DNA of 64,000 bases from Elmis aenea (GCA_947652605.1 OX393577.1:56258108-56322107), one strand, 5' to 3'. Shown: positions 36,182-49,516, numbered from the stretch's first letter. Notes: generated by a model not told the origin, from the sequence alone. Numbers and translations: made by a program.

Positions 36182-39100
36182 TTAAAATGACACATCATCG
36201 ACGTCTTCAAAATGATGATATTTCTTTGGTTTTTCTTTTTCGACGTAGTGATGATGATGTTCAGGTACTTTTACGATTTTGGTGCGGTATATAGTTTTAA
36301 CTTTTGTAGGTACATGAATTTTGTAATGAACACTAAAAAAAAAAAGTCAGTTAGTAGCAAATTCATAGCTGTGTCATGTTTACTTACTGTTTGCCTCCTG
36401 GTAAGGGATTAGCTAGTATTGATCCCAGGATCGTGGCAAGCAGAACTAAAAGCTAAAACGAAAAAGAAAATGGTCATATCATCATTTGAAATAGAGGAAC
36501 AATAGTTTATCAGCTAATTAAATCTATTTCAGTTGAACAATTATCTTAAAATAGAATATATTGCAGGAAAATCATGTACATTTACCGCCAGCGATGAATG
36601 TTGCGTATCGTATACCACACATTAAGTTTGAAATTCATCAACTTATAATTCTTAAGAAATACAAGATCAGTTGAACTATCTTTATTATAGGGCTGTTTAA
36701 CGACATCCTTAGTTTACTATTTGAACTTTATATTAATCTTCACAATCAATGACGGACTGGGTCTAAAAATATTGGTTACCAGGAGACAAAGGTGGCCCAC
36801 CCACAACAATTGAGCTATCATTTAATTTTTATAAGAAATAAATACAATTTTTAAACAGCACATAAGAGGAAAAACGGTACAATTAAAAGTATATTTTTTA
36901 GTAATTACAGTGTAGCTACATAAAATACATATTACTGGCAGTAAATACATACACTTAAATACCAAATGAAAATACAGATTGTTAGGGGAAAGTTGCCAAA
37001 ATCGTACTGGTCACCTAAATCGCACTCCCTGTATATTTTACGGTTATTTAAAATTGGCGACTACTGGTGGCAACATTAGTATTTAAGTTTGTTACCGTTA
37101 CTATAGAAACCGAATTTGATGTAATAGTTACTCCCTTGTGCTTTTCAAATTCAAATTTAAAAATTAGGTAGTTCTGATGTAACTTTTTAATAATTTTAAA
37201 TAAACAATATCATTTTCAAGATTGGCCAATTTCATTTTAATGTATATCAATAAAACTTTACCATAAACTTATTAGATGTACTTCAATGTTCATTGTAAGG
37301 TTATGTTAAAAATTTCATGAAGCCAAAGAGTTTTCTTCTAAATGGTACCGCCATACGGTTTCTAAAATCATACCAGTCCGCTTGGACAAGGCATTGAATG
37401 TAAAATATGGGCGCATGAAGCTTGTGGGGTGTATCAGACAAAAACAATTCCTTATTAATGGATAGCAACAAACATGATTCCAAGCTCTTCTCATTCATTG
37501 TATTTAAGATCCTTAGTTTTGAAAATGTTCTCTCACATTGGACTTAAGTAACTAATAGTGTGCAGATGAATTAACAAAGTGTCTAATGTTTAAAAGGGGG
37601 GGGGGGGGGCACTTCATCAGCGGCCCACTTGCAACCGACCAAGTTGACACCCTGGCCAATTCGCCATTGCTCATAATGTGAAAAACTCGAACTGCATATC
37701 ACACAATGTAAAAATGTAATATGAAATAATAGAAAATGCCAAAAACGCAAGGATGAAATTATATCATATAAGGAAGCTAATATAGTTTTACAAAAATAAA
37801 CTACAAAAATTTTGTTTGCAAGGTGAATGATATAGGTATTTACAGTACCTACAGGGTGTTTCATACCACCCGTACCAGCACTTTTATTAAAAAATGTGAC
37901 GTCTGACAAAGATGGGGGAAAAAAATGTATTACAAAAGTGCATATGTAGAATTGACTGACGCTATAGCGATCTTCGTGGCCAAATTCGGAAGTAACTTTA
38001 AAAACTTAAATGAAAGCATCCGGTTTTTATTGCATAATTAGATACATATTTTATAAAAAGCATTTTTAACCTAAACATATTTTTGATTATCAGTATAGTT
38101 GGTAATCCATTGGACCTAAATCATAACAACATTTAAAACCCTATTCGCATGTAACTGTGTTCTGAAAACACTACCTTTTTTTCTTTAGTTTTGTATTTAA
38201 TTAAATGAAATTTTAGACATACGATATGTGTAAAAAACCCGATTATTTGAACAAATGTACACTATTGTTTCATTTCCGATTTCGCCAAAAATTACCCTAA
38301 GTTTGTTATTTTCAATGGAACACCCTGTATATTTTTAAATTTTTGGAAAGAGGAAGGAAATTTGAATACAACTGCACTATTTTGGTTAATGTACCACTAC
38401 CATTCCGTTTAAAAAAAATAATGACGCTTTAAAAAAAAAACATTCGTCCAAAAATTATTTGACGTTATTAACATTAACAAAGATAGTGCAGTTGTATTCA
38501 AAATTGCTTCTTCTTTCCAAAAATGTAAAAATGTACAGGGTGTTCTATTTAAAATAACAAACTTAGGGTCATTTCCGGCGAAACCGGAAGTGAAACAATA
38601 GTGTACATATGTTCAAATAATCGTTTTTTTTTACACCTATCATATATCTAAAGTTTAATTTAATTAAATACAAAACTAAAGAAATAAAGGGGAGTTCAGA
38701 ACATAGTTACATCTTATTTCAGCATAAATAATTAAAATATCAAAACGTGATGCAGTGAAGTATTTTCCCAATCTAAAAAAACTATTATGAATGTGAAAAC
38801 TCGCAAAAATTCGACGACAGTCTCAAAATATTTATAGTTTAGATAAGACATGGTGAAAAAGCTACACAATTTATTTTTATGTGTAAATATTTGGACACCA
38901 GAAAAATTGCACTGAAAAGTTTTTGTTTAGATGTATTGAAAACATTTTGAGATGTGGTTAGGTGATTATCAGTTCAGTTTTATACAAAAACTAAAGTTTG
39001 TCCACTTGCGAATCAACAGAAAATTTATTGAATAAATACGCACTGTTAAAATAGTAAATAATTATGCCGGGAATTAAATTCCAGTAACTTTAAATGGCAA

Positions 39101-39832
39101 TCCTCGTGTTTTTAAATTTACACACTCCTTAAACAATTAAAAAAAAAAATACATCACGCGCTTAAAATACAAAACTATTACAGTAATGTTTTTCATTCAA
39201 AAAGGTTCTCTACCGCTTTTTATAAAAATCCATATTTTCCGAATAGAAAAGCCACACCATAGCTAGCTTTGACCTTAAAACATAAGTACATGTTTTTTTC
39301 AATAACTTTTGGTAAACCACTAATTTTGAATTTAGTTGTGTATACAAAAATTAAAAATTAAAGGTATAACGCGATTAATTTTAATCTTGCTAGCTCTATG
39401 CAGGTTGTCTTATTTTAATTTAAAAATATATTAGCTGACACAAATATTTGTTAATGTTTTGTACAAATTTACAAATGTTGACATAAAAAACTTAAATAAA
39501 TAAATTTGAAACCTATTAAGTCTTATTCCACCAGTAGTTTGCTTCACACGGTGAGATTAAATTTTTTAATAACAATTTTCATATCTAAAAATTATTAAAA
39601 TTATGTGTATTATGAATCAAATATTCACATATTTCAAAAATTCTAAAAATCGCAAACGGTATTACTTTTGTTATCAAAAAGTGAATAAAAAATAAATAAA
39701 TAAAATACTACACTAATATTATTATTTAAATTAAACAATGATTAATTAATTAATTAAACTATAACTTGTTTGGTGGTACATACGTTCAAACTATATCTAA
39801 AAAATAATAAAACTTACTGTTAAAAGTTTCAT
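36182..39832 (-). CDS. Small secreted His-rich protein gene 2, three exons, complete
   Basis: Exon 1 is 39832-39818 (five codons, MKLLT) with a GTAAGT donor, phase 0. Exon 2 is 36452-36388, starting after a GCTTTTAG-side acceptor and ending at GTAAGT in phase 2. Exon 3 is 36332-36182, after a long T-run and TAG, ending at TAA. Intron 1 is about 3.4 kb and intron 2 only 55 bases. The 76-residue product has a signal peptide (LLVLLATILGSILA), then NPLPGGKH, then a basic, beta-prone stretch VHYKIHVPTKVKTIYRTKIV, then VPEHHHHYVEKEKPKKYHHF and an acidic tail. It has no cysteine, so it is not a disulfide-stabilised peptide. Repeated V-H-Y-K/V-K-T-I patterns recall histidine-rich secreted insect proteins of unknown function. 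Extracellular or cuticular location is inferred. Its exon plan matches the gene at 461-3227. Confidence 0.85.
37595..37609 (+). repeat. Poly(G) run
   Basis: A run of G unusual for this AT-rich DNA, within intron 1 of secreted gene 2. Possibly a transposon end. Confidence 0.6.
38155..38705. mobile_element. Long palindrome inside intron 1 of secreted gene 2
   Basis: Left and right halves mirror each other through CACTATTGTTTCA, AACTTAGGG and ACAGGGTGTTC blocks and the AGTGCAGTTGTATTCAAA core. The centre is near 38435. Part of a larger repeat that may begin with TACAGGGTGTTTCATACC at 37851. No coding. Confidence 0.7.
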
Positions 39833-39895
39833 GTTAGACACCACAATGAACGAACTCTAATTTAATAATCAAGAAGAGTTTTCGCTAATACATGG

Positions 39896-39904
39896 TATTT
39901 ATAT
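39896..39904 (-). promoter_or_regulatory. TATA box of secreted gene 2
   Basis: ATATAAATA on the minus strand, about 65 bases before the ATG at 39832. This is a similar arrangement to gene 1. Confidence 0.55.
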
Positions 39905-39905
39905 T

Positions 39906-41160
39906 TTTCCTCGGCTGCAGTGGGGAAAAGCAATATCACTCATTATACTCCAAGAGTCAGCTGCAATATAAGAATACGTATAACTTTTGCTTTCGTTTGA
40001 TGAGCAACCGTGTGTAACATAGGTCGGATTTATATGTACATACATTAAGAGAAAACATTACCGGTAAAACTAGTTGAGTTTCTTCCCTTTAACCGAAAAC
40101 AGTATTAGAATAAATGCAATTGCGGAACATAAATATAAATAAATAATAATAATGAAAGAGAAACAAAGGAATTGAATAATTAATTACAAGAATAAGACCT
40201 TATAATACTTTACGAGTATTTCCCCATGTATTATGTCTTTTAGGTTATATAAGTTTGATAAGCATATTAACTGGGCCATGCACTGTCTCTTTTGATTCAT
40301 AAAATTCATGGCAATTTTTTATTCCGCTTTTAATGATCTACTACATTTTTTGTCCGTTGGAATGAACTATTTTAACATAACCGTTCCTAATTCTTGTAGT
40401 TCCTTATTTGTATTTCATATAAATGACTGGAACTGTTTTCTGATTTCAAAGGTATAGTGCTTTTGATCTGAAAATATGTTGTATTTAGTTTTATTTTTTG
40501 GAAAAAAAAATCTGGGCCGGTATGAAAATAAAATATGGCGCCTGTAAGAAATAAAAAAAGTTCATATCAAAATGTCTGAAATCTGATTACATAAAATTTA
40601 GGAACTTTGCCATGTTTAAGTAAACGATCTGTAGCTATATGTTTCCATAAAATTGAAAGATATTTTCTGTGATTTTATTTGGTTAATATTTTTTTTACCG
40701 TTTGCGTATGTTTGGATATACTTATTCCTTCGTTATACTCGCAAATTTTGTGTTCTGTCTGTGCGTGTTTATGAAATCTTACACCCTTACAGTGTAAACA
40801 GGAGGGTTCTTTAAATATGGTTTAATTTAAACACTTTTGCTGCCTGCTCCGTTTATAGGAGGGAGAGCGTCCAATGACTTAAAAACATATAAATACTTCT
40901 TTTATAATTATTTATTTACTATAAGCAGAAATACACACGCAAATATGACATGATATGACGTAATATTTTCGAGTAGGCTATGAAGCTATAGACAGCGGTA
41001 ATTTTGAAACAATTGAAAGATAAAAATAAGAAAGTTATATTATCTATTCCATTCGAATTTTTGAAATTATTTAAAATGTAGATGTAATTTTACCAATCTT
41101 ACATTTACCTATACCTGAGGTATCTGGGTCACAATATTTTATATATATATTTATTATATT
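39906..41160. other. Intergenic DNA, nothing recognised
   Basis: Upstream of secreted gene 2. AT-rich, no supported feature beyond short simple repeats. Confidence 0.45.
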
Positions 41161-41162
41161 AT

Positions 41163-41710
41163 ATACGGGTGTCCCAGCCAAGACGAATTATTCGATAGCT
41201 CTGTTATTAGTAATAATATTTAAAAAAGTTCAAAATAAAAGTTGTTTGTAATCATTTACTACATAACCTAAAATTATTATAAACTATACACAGTGTTTTG
41301 TTTTTGCGCTCTGATACCAAACATAGTTTTTTTATTTAGAACACCCTATATATTTTGTAATTTTTGGATGTAAAATTAAATTCTCTTTCAAAAATATTAT
41401 AGGTTATTTATGTCCAAAATGAACCGTTTTTGAGTTATTAACGTTTTTTTGAAAATTTTGACAGATGCAGACCTTTATAAAAATATTTATATTTATTAAC
41501 ATAACAACACCAGAGCAATTTACTCTCGCAATTTATTAGACAATAGTGTCATAGTGATTGTTGATTGGTTAAACTTTTAAAATAATATACAGGGTGTTCG
41601 TTTAACTCGGTCCATTTCGCTAAACTTTAAACGCATGTAAGTAATTTTTTTTAAATGGAACGCCCTATATATTTTTACATTTTCTTGTAGAAAATTAAAT
41701 TATCTTTTAA
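41163..41710. repeat. Cluster of TACAGGGTG-type ends
   Basis: ACGGGTGTCCCAGCCAAGAC at about 41166, an inverted GAACACCCTATATATT near 41340, TACAGGGTGTTCGTTTAACT near 41589 and GAACGCCCTATATATTT near 41658. Probably two or three decayed elements overlapping. I could not define their limits. Confidence 0.4.
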
Positions 41711-43129
41711 AGTTATTAAGCATGTTTTATGTCTAAATATAATATTTTTGGAGTTATATCGTTTCTTATGTTTATTTGCGAGTGTTTTACCTAAAATATC
41801 GGTAGTAGCCTTTGAAAATTCAAAACAATTTGTATGAACTGTCAACCAGAACAATTAATCGGCATAATTTAAACTATTATGCCACTAAAAATCGAGAATG
41901 TATTAAATACGTAAAAAGAACGCTGATTAAACAAAAGTCACTGACCAGTCTTATCTTTAAGTTAAAAAAAACGGTTAGGGTTGAAACCGTTTCCGGTTTA
42001 ACCAAAAATCATACTGTAAAACACAAAAAATTGGTTTATAGGATTTAGTAATTGTCCCATCGCACTGGTCCAATGAATAAATGCATAATTTAAAAAACGT
42101 CGATTTAAACGTAAAAATGGTAACATTACATCTACATTATTAGAAATGTCAAAAATAAGTGGGGAAACGATAATATTATAACTTTCTTGTTTTTATCTTT
42201 CAATTGTTTCAAAATTACCGCTGTATGCCTTGATAGCCTACTCAAAGATATTACGTTGCCCTAATAATTTACAATAAAATCGGGATACCTCGAAAAATAT
42301 TAGTCTTAGGTATGAAACATGGTTAACGTTTTTGAAAGATAATCAAATTGTTATTGTTCGTGAACTTATTAGATTTTAATGAATTAACCAAAATTTTCGC
42401 AAATCTTCAAACACTGTTAAATCCTGGACAGTTTTGAACATCTTGTATAAACCAACGAATTAATGTATTTTAAATGTTTTAATAAACTTAAACCAAAACT
42501 TAGTTCGTAGCAATGAAATTTGGAAAGAAAATTATTTGAAATTTATTTTAAAATTGTTGTTTCAATTCTCAGAGTTGCAGTTTTTTTTAAATCTATCATA
42601 TAAAAAGAAGAATTTGTGGGCGGAGAACTGTGGAGGCGAAGAATGTTCCTCTACTCAAATTTTAAACGGTGATATGTTCAGTTTTGAAATTTTGATCATT
42701 ATGGACGGCATAATTTAGACTAGGAAATCGCCATATTAATTTTACCAAATTGTTGTACATATTTAGCATATAACCAAATAAAATTTGTGCATTTTATTTA
42801 GTATAACACAAAAACTTTACTAGTTTGTCAAACCATAGCTCATCAGCGTCAAATGTCATATTTTTAAACTGTTAATATTAGGTAATTATTACGCGTCCCT
42901 TTATTGTCCAATGGAGTAAATATTGTTTATTGATGATTCAATCAACCAATTGGAAATAGGAAATACTTGCACCGTTACTTGTGTTACACAAAATGCAAGT
43001 AGGTATTAGCAATGAAGTTGTTAATACATAAAGTATTTATGGAGAAACGTGAAGCTCAAGTGAGATATTTTACTGCCTCGGATGTCCCCTCAGCATAGAC
43101 GGTAAATTTGCGTTTGTGTTTAATGAATT
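41711..43129. other. Intergenic DNA, nothing recognised
   Basis: The plus frames at 41812-42048 and 42536-42718 have no family motif, no signal peptide and no splice context. I do not call them genes. Confidence 0.45.
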
Positions 43130-43281
43130 AAACTTAAATAGTGATAGAACCGGTTAATACCGGTTTTTGGACCTATTTATTTCGTTTTCGTTCTAGACCG
43201 AAAAATAATAATTTCGTTTTCGTTCTCATAAAAATTTCGGTTAGCTTCGTTTAACGTTTTCGTTCCGTTCTCAGTCCCTGG
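43130..43281 (-). mobile_element. Possible hAT-like end with AACGAAAACG repeats
   Basis: On the minus strand it starts CAGGGACTGAGAACGGAACG and contains repeated AACGAAAACGAAAT. This resembles the style of the element at 51701-52178. The other end was not found. Confidence 0.4.
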
Positions 43282-44446
43282 GGTTCATAGCCAACTCATT
43301 AAATAGTTGTTTTGTTGAAATAGGTGAATTTGTATTTCTTACAACTGGAATATCATTGAAAAGAAAAAAACATATGCTATCGATTTTAGTGAATATTTAA
43401 TAAGGCGGGGTATAACTAAATCAAAAGTTTACTGTTATATCTTAGAAACTGTCTGGAAAAAAACATGCTACCGCTTTATTCGACACATCAAAAAATTACA
43501 ACCTTAAATTTCGTCATTTTTTTTCCCCAATGCATAATTACTGAACATGTTCACCATTAATTAAAATTAATAAATGTTTATCACTTATTCAAAAAATTAA
43601 ACTTTCGTAAGTGACATTCACACTTTCATATAATGCCGGACATTTATTAAAAATATCATCGGTCAACGAATATAACTTCGTTGCAGTGCATTGGCCTCTA
43701 ATTGAAATCATTATCAAGGTTTTACATTATGGTGTTTAATTTGCACCTGTTTTCATTGTTGGTATAGACGCACTGCTCAGTACTTTCTATTTCTCTTCAT
43801 TACCAGCAGCCTACTAAAATTTATTATGCATTACTTTTGCGTATTTAATGGCATATTAATGTTTATAATCTTATCATTGTTGTTAGAGAGCGTTACATTT
43901 TTTAATTTCTGAAGAGCAATTGCCTCTGACGTTACTAAAGAGCTTTGGTCTTAATTTAAATAATTCTGGTTAAATGGAGAGGTTAGAGATATACTAGGAT
44001 GCGTGTTTCAACATGAAAACTTAATGGTTAACACTAGGGGTGTCCAACGTTAGTGTTTGGGTTTTGTCTAGCAATAAACGATATGTTCACAGATTTGTTT
44101 ATTATCGCTGGGACAAATTAGTTTTTAGAAGTGTGGTAATTTAGCAGGTAACGTCAATTACTAAAGAAGGCTACACAAAAACCAAAATTTAAGGGCAGTC
44201 AGGCCTAGTTAGGAACCAACTTTCGGGAAATGTACAAACCATTTACAAATTAAAGAAGTTTGTTTTAGTAATTTTATTTATTACTCTAGACCTGTGTTGT
44301 ACGTAATTTAAACCACCTTATGCGATCAAGAGCCATAATTAAAAATAATAAGTATAGATAAGTAGATAATAAATACTCTTTCTCCAAACTTTAAGCCAAT
44401 GAACGGGTACAAAACAGTATCTGTACTTACAAAGAAGGGTCACGAT
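43282..44446. other. Intergenic DNA, nothing recognised
   Basis: No coding frame or repeat could be supported. Confidence 0.45.
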
Positions 44447-45195
44447 ATGTTGTCGCTAGAATTTGATTAAGGCTGTGTTTATTGCATCAAGAACATCAAA
44501 ACTTAATATTCTGTAGAGTTGTACGTGCCAATGGTCATTTCCTTCGGAAAAATAGTGGAAAAACTGAAAAGTTGAATAACGAAAGTAATTTTTGAGATCG
44601 CGTTGGCTATGAAAACGTCAGAGACAAAATCTAAATTTTTCTATTTACCAATGCGCGCATCCTTTGCAAGTAAAATGGTGCAAAGTTTTTAAAAAAATCA
44701 TTAACGATACCGGGGAAAAACGTCAAAAAGAGTTCATACATTTTCAGTCTGGATTTTAACTAAGGCTTTCTTTTCAGTTTAAAGATCCGTCAATCTTTAG
44801 CGGTTTCCGATTGAAATACACAATTTTAATATCTTTCACCTCGCATATTAACTAGAGTGATTTAAATTAGGACCGACAGTCTTTAAACAAAATTATGTCT
44901 TACAAGGGAGGGTCACGATACGTTGTTGCTAGAATTTGATTAAGACAGTGTTTATTGCATCAAGGACATTAAATCAAATCTTTTTTAGGATTATAAGTGC
45001 CCCTTCAGAAAACTAGGGAAGAAACTGAAAAATTGGTATAAAAAGATCAATTTTGCGATCGCGTTGGCCATGAAACCGTCAGAGCCAAAATCTAAATTTT
45101 TCCATTTACCAAAGCGCGCTTTCTTTACAAGTAAAATGGTGCAAAGTTTTTAAAAATATCTCAAACGGTTCCGGAGAAAAACGTCAAAAACCAAA
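44447..45195. repeat. Two direct units of the GGTCACGATAT repeat
   Basis: Units at about 44447-44720 and 44906-45195 share GCTAGAATTTGATTAAG, TTTATTGCATCAAG, TCGCGTTGGC and GTAAAATGGTGCAAAGTTTT in order, with clear divergence. An inverted third unit is at 46210-46495 and a fragment at 4196-4320. Family unknown. Confidence 0.65.
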
Positions 45196-45242
45196 CCCCT
45201 ACATAAGCGCTATGATTTGAGAAGTTGTGGTATATCTGTATG

Positions 45243-46142
45243 TACAGGGTGAATATTATGTTCCAGGCCAATGTTGTTTTTGAATAACCCGGAAATGAAT
45301 CAAATTTTTTTAAATTTGGATTTTTTTATTCAACAGTAGGCATGACAATGATGTATGGAATATGACATCGCTCAAGTGACCACCTCTGGCAGCGTTACAA
45401 ATGCCTGTTCTTTTAATCATATTTTTCATGACATTCTCGCACGTTTCGCGTGTTTTCCGCAATTTCATGTCGAATATTGTCCTGAAGCATTGGAATTGTT
45501 GTTGGTTTATTAGCGTAGACTTTTCCTTTCAGGTACCCCCACAGAAAATAGTCGGGTGACGTTAAATCGGGTGATCGCGGGGGCCATTTGACATTTAGTA
45601 ATTGGCAGTCTTAAAGAGTAGTCAATTACTCCTACAATTTATTATGGAGCATCTGACGCCTAAACAACGTGTTGAAGTCATTAAAACATTTTATCTAAAT
45701 AATCGTTCAATTGTGAATACGCGAAGAAAACTGCGTGATTTTTTTTGGACTTTATCATGTGCCATGCAAGTCAACGATTCAACGTATAGTAGACTGGCCC
45801 CCGCGATCACCCGATTTAACGTCACCCGACTATTTTCTGTGGGGGTACCTGAAAGGAAAAGTCTACGCTAATTAACCAACAACAATTCCAATGCTTCAGG
45901 ACAATATTCGACATGAAATTGCGGAAATAACACGCGAAACGTGCGAGAATGTCATGAAAAATATGATTAAAAGAACAGGCATTTGTAACGCTGCCAGAGG
46001 TGGTCACTTGAGCGATGTCACATTCCATACATCATTGTCATAAGCCTACTGTTGAATAAAAAAATCCAAATTTAAAAAAATGTGATTCATTTCCGCGTTA
46101 TTCAAAAACAACATCGGCCTGGAACATAATATTCACTCTGTA
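45243..46142. mobile_element. Fold-back element built from a Tc1/mariner-type transposon
   Basis: Ends are TACAGGGTGAATATTATG and its partner ending TTCACTCTGTA. The arms at about 45243-45600 and 45793-46142 are near-exact inverted copies. Both arms encode the same transposase C-terminus, each pointing outward. The loop of about 190 bases encodes the N-terminus. It lies between direct and inverted units of the GGTCACGATAT repeat. Confidence 0.85.
45644..46040 (+). pseudogene. Transposase N- and C-terminal pieces in the fold-back element
   Basis: MEHLTPKQRVEVIKTFYLN, then SIVNTRRKLRDF, is the N-terminal helix-turn-helix of a Tc1/mariner-superfamily transposase. The catalytic middle is missing. 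After a junction the plus strand resumes, in another frame, at WPPRSPDLTSPDYFLWGYLK (third catalytic Asp) and VYAN, where TAA replaces the expected Lys codon. It continues to RGGHLSDVTFHTS. The identical C-terminal coding occurs on the minus strand in the left arm (45597 down to about 45345). No active enzyme is possible. Confidence 0.8.
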
Positions 46143-46209
46143 TAACTATAATATCTATGCTACTTGCATAGGCGTTTATTAACATAGGGAAAACAGTATT
46201 TACGTCGCG

Positions 46210-46495
46210 TTTTTCTCCAGAACTAATAAAGATTTATTCAAAAACTGCACCATTTTACTTGCAAAAGATGCGCGCATTGGTAAATAGAAAAATGAAGATT
46301 TTGTCTCTGACGGTTTCATGGCCAACGCGATAGCAAAAATTACTTTTGTTATTCAACTTTTCAGTTTTTGCTCTATTTTTTTGAAGAAAATGGCCAGTGG
46401 CACGTATAACTCTGCGAACATTCAGTTTTGATGTTCTTGATGCAATAAACACAGCCATAATCAAATTCTAGCGACAACATATCGTGACCTTCCTG
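46210..46495 (-). repeat. Inverted third unit of the GGTCACGATAT repeat
   Basis: The minus strand follows the units at 44447 and 44906 from GGTCACGATATGTTGTCGC to AAAATGGTGCAGTTTT and GAGAAAAACG. It closes a larger inverted arrangement around the fold-back element. Confidence 0.65.
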
Positions 46496-46732
46496 GTTAG
46501 TAAAATCGGACAATTATATTTAACATTTAAAATTTTTGTTAAAGTTTAATATTTAATTTTAGTAAATATTGCATATTTGTCTATCAATGACGAATACAAC
46601 TGTACCTAGTAACATAAAAAATATTTATTGTGGAGATTAAACATGCTCAATGCGTTAAAAAGATATTTAAATTATCCCTTTCAAAATGTTCGATTGACAA
46701 AAACTAAACTTAAGCAAAGTAAACAGAGCATA

Positions 46733-47277
46733 AAGACTGTTTTATACTATACTATTTTTTCGTTTAAGAAAATCGTATACGATTTTTGATACAAAAATTT
46801 CGTTCAAGAATTTAGCATGGAAAATATGGACCTTTTACATTGCATTATATTTTGGTACGAAAACCCCAATATATTTTGGTTACTTTTTAGTAACTGTTAT
46901 CATATTTTGTTGGCACCTTGAGTAACCATGTCAAATGTTCAATTTGATCACAACATAAAGCGAATCATTTTCAAATTTAACGCTTGTCCCATTCTACATA
47001 TTTATTCCTACAAAATAAACTGTGAGGGATATAACGGTAATAAGTAGTATTTAACATCGTTTGATTGTTTCAGTTAACCTAACCCACAAATGACATGCGG
47101 TCAAATACAGTTACAGTAGAATACGCATGCGCGCATGCTAAAATTGGACGCATATAGAGACGGTAATAATTTCGTACGAATTTTTCGTTCAAGATTTTTA
47201 ATTTCTGATTGACACCGTACTAGAAAATCATATACGATTTTCTTAAACGAAAAAATAGTGTAGTATAAAACAGACTT
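46733..47277. mobile_element. MITE with about 50-bp inverted repeats
   Basis: Ends AAGACTGTTTTATACTATAC and, inverted, AAGTCTGTTTTATACTACAC, continuing through TTTTTTCGTTTAAGAAAATC in both. Interior AT-rich, non-coding. A TA or TTAA-type target is possible but not clear. Confidence 0.65.
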
Positions 47278-47490
47278 AAGATACGCCCAGTGTATTCTTA
47301 TTATAATTTAATTAATTAACAGCTTGTATAAGCGCTTTCTAAATAATATTTTGCTGGCTTTGTTTATTTGTTATAGTTATTTTTATATATTTAATTTTTA
47401 ACAAGAACCCTAATAGCTCAATAACGCTTGAGATACACAAAACTAGCGCTTTTTTTAAATACTCAATTGGCAATGTGAAAAATGCAACAT

Positions 47491-48305
47491 ACAGGGTTCT
47501 CGTTTTTCGAGGGCCACTATGGGGATCTCGTAAACGGTAAGAGTTACGACTTCGGTTAACTTAGGGCAAAGTTGTATATTCAGGTGCTTAATAATTTTAT
47601 GCAAACAGAACTTATCTAGCTTTTTTAGTTTTTGAGATATAGGGGTAAAAGTAAATAAGTGGATTTTTGTTTTTTGCCTCTAACTTTTTCATTTGATATC
47701 GAATTTCATTTCTGTAAAAACTTTTTCATGGCCACTTTTTGCAAGGATTTAAAATCCCCAATTATATTTACCATGTGACGTTTCGGTTTTTTTAAACCAT
47801 CATCAGGCAAATTTTTTCTTACGGACGCTATATCTGATTTTAACGCCAATTTCTAGAGCAGTTTATTTTGTATTCGACAACGTATAACGCTTAGCATTCC
47901 ATTTTAGCACTACCGACAAAAATGAAATTTCATCATTTTTGATAATTTACTAGATACTTCATAACTTATTTATTTAATAAAATAGAACAAAATATTATAA
48001 ATGTTTCTTATATAGTTTTTTATGCTTAATTTAAAAAGCATATTATTTTTTTTTAGCGACTTAGACTTTCGAAATATGAAGTAAACTTATATGTATACCT
48101 ATATTTTTTAAATAGAAGCCAGTTGGTCATGATTTTATATGAAAGAATAAATTTTAATTTTTCGAAAATATATACTTTTGTATATTTGCTGCAAAAATTA
48201 ACCGAGATGTGGCAATTTTTTTTCCTCTTTCAAAGTGTGCCATGATTTCGTAAGCAATTGATGTTTGCAATTAATAAAGGAATAAACGTCATTTCCAAGT
48301 AAGTT
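47491..48305. mobile_element. Decayed palindrome material related to family P2
   Basis: It begins TACAGGGTTCTCGTTTTTCG. From about 47940 it matches the interior of 24388-24925 (TTATGCTTAATTTAAAAAGC, AACCGAGATG, GTTTGCAATTAAT). The limits are uncertain. Confidence 0.45.
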
Positions 48306-49516
48306 CATTTAATCGATGTTGTATTTTCATTATTAACGGACGTAGGCTTTGATTCAAGGTATTAAAAAATTAAAATTAAATTAGTGATTCCCGAATAATC
48401 AAGCAAAAAGCCAATTACTGTTTTATCAGTATTGGAATCGATATGACGGCTTACCTATTATCAATCGATATAACGGTACATCCTACATTGAGATTTTAGT
48501 TTTCATTGATTAAACGTTAATATGAATGTGTAGAGTCTATGCTACCCATAACTGATGTTGATAAACTTTCAATTCAATTAAATTTATTTGCCATTTAATA
48601 TATTTCCACTATTAACTTTTTTAAATGTAAATATATTCACAGTTACGTATGTGTAACAGATTTTTTTAATAAAATGTAAATAACCCCCGCCAAAAAACCT
48701 ATTTTTGGCAGCACATTCTTAATTTAATTATCTGAAAAGAAACTGAAAGTGTTGCGCCTAAATATCTTGTGAAACGATAAATGTAATTAGTGAAAGTGTT
48801 ATCTGTATATAGAGATACTCGTTCGAGAAGTATCCTACATAACCTATAAGCCTCTTAAGTGAAAGTAAAATGATGCTATTCAATAATTTCGTTGACCGTT
48901 GAAGAGCCTAGAACCTAATAAACAATTTCGAGGTGATCACACCAAATGATTTGAAGATTTTTATGTATGTAAATAAGTATTTTGCGATAATTTATCCTTT
49001 TCTTAAGTGACTTGTGAATTTAGGTTCATAAAATTTACTTTTAGAAAATAGGTTTACTTATTTCCTTAAATAAAAATTATGAATATTTGTAGAAAGTTTT
49101 GCATTCTCATTTAAAGTTAATGTTTGCTCATTAAGTAGAAAATGCCCTGTATAATATGACTTTGTGATCATTAACGGTCACGCTATTGAAAAACGCATTT
49201 TTACTTCCTTGTAATAAGTAGTAAAAAATGTTATAGTTGATGGCGTAAAAAAGTAGAATGATCTATTACGCGTAACGTGTTACGAGTTGTCGTTTATGTT
49301 TTTTCTATATTCGTACTTTTCTACAATAAAGACTACAAGGGAAAAATAATCCAAGTCCGTTTTTGTACACTTTTAGCTAACGATTCCATCTGTTCTTCGT
49401 GTAGTTTGGTTTGATTGTGTCACAATTAGCTTGGTGTTTGACAATTTATCAACTGTGGAACCCTTTTATAGTTTTTTAAACAGTACGCAATCCTATTAGC
49501 ATTTTACATGCCTAGT
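48306..49516. other. Intergenic DNA, nothing recognised
   Basis: No supported coding frame or repeat. Confidence 0.45.

Noticed and set aside
36212..36412. Plus-strand 66-codon gene
   Set aside because: It lies opposite exons 2 and 3 of secreted gene 2, whose splice sites, signal peptide and paralog support the minus strand.
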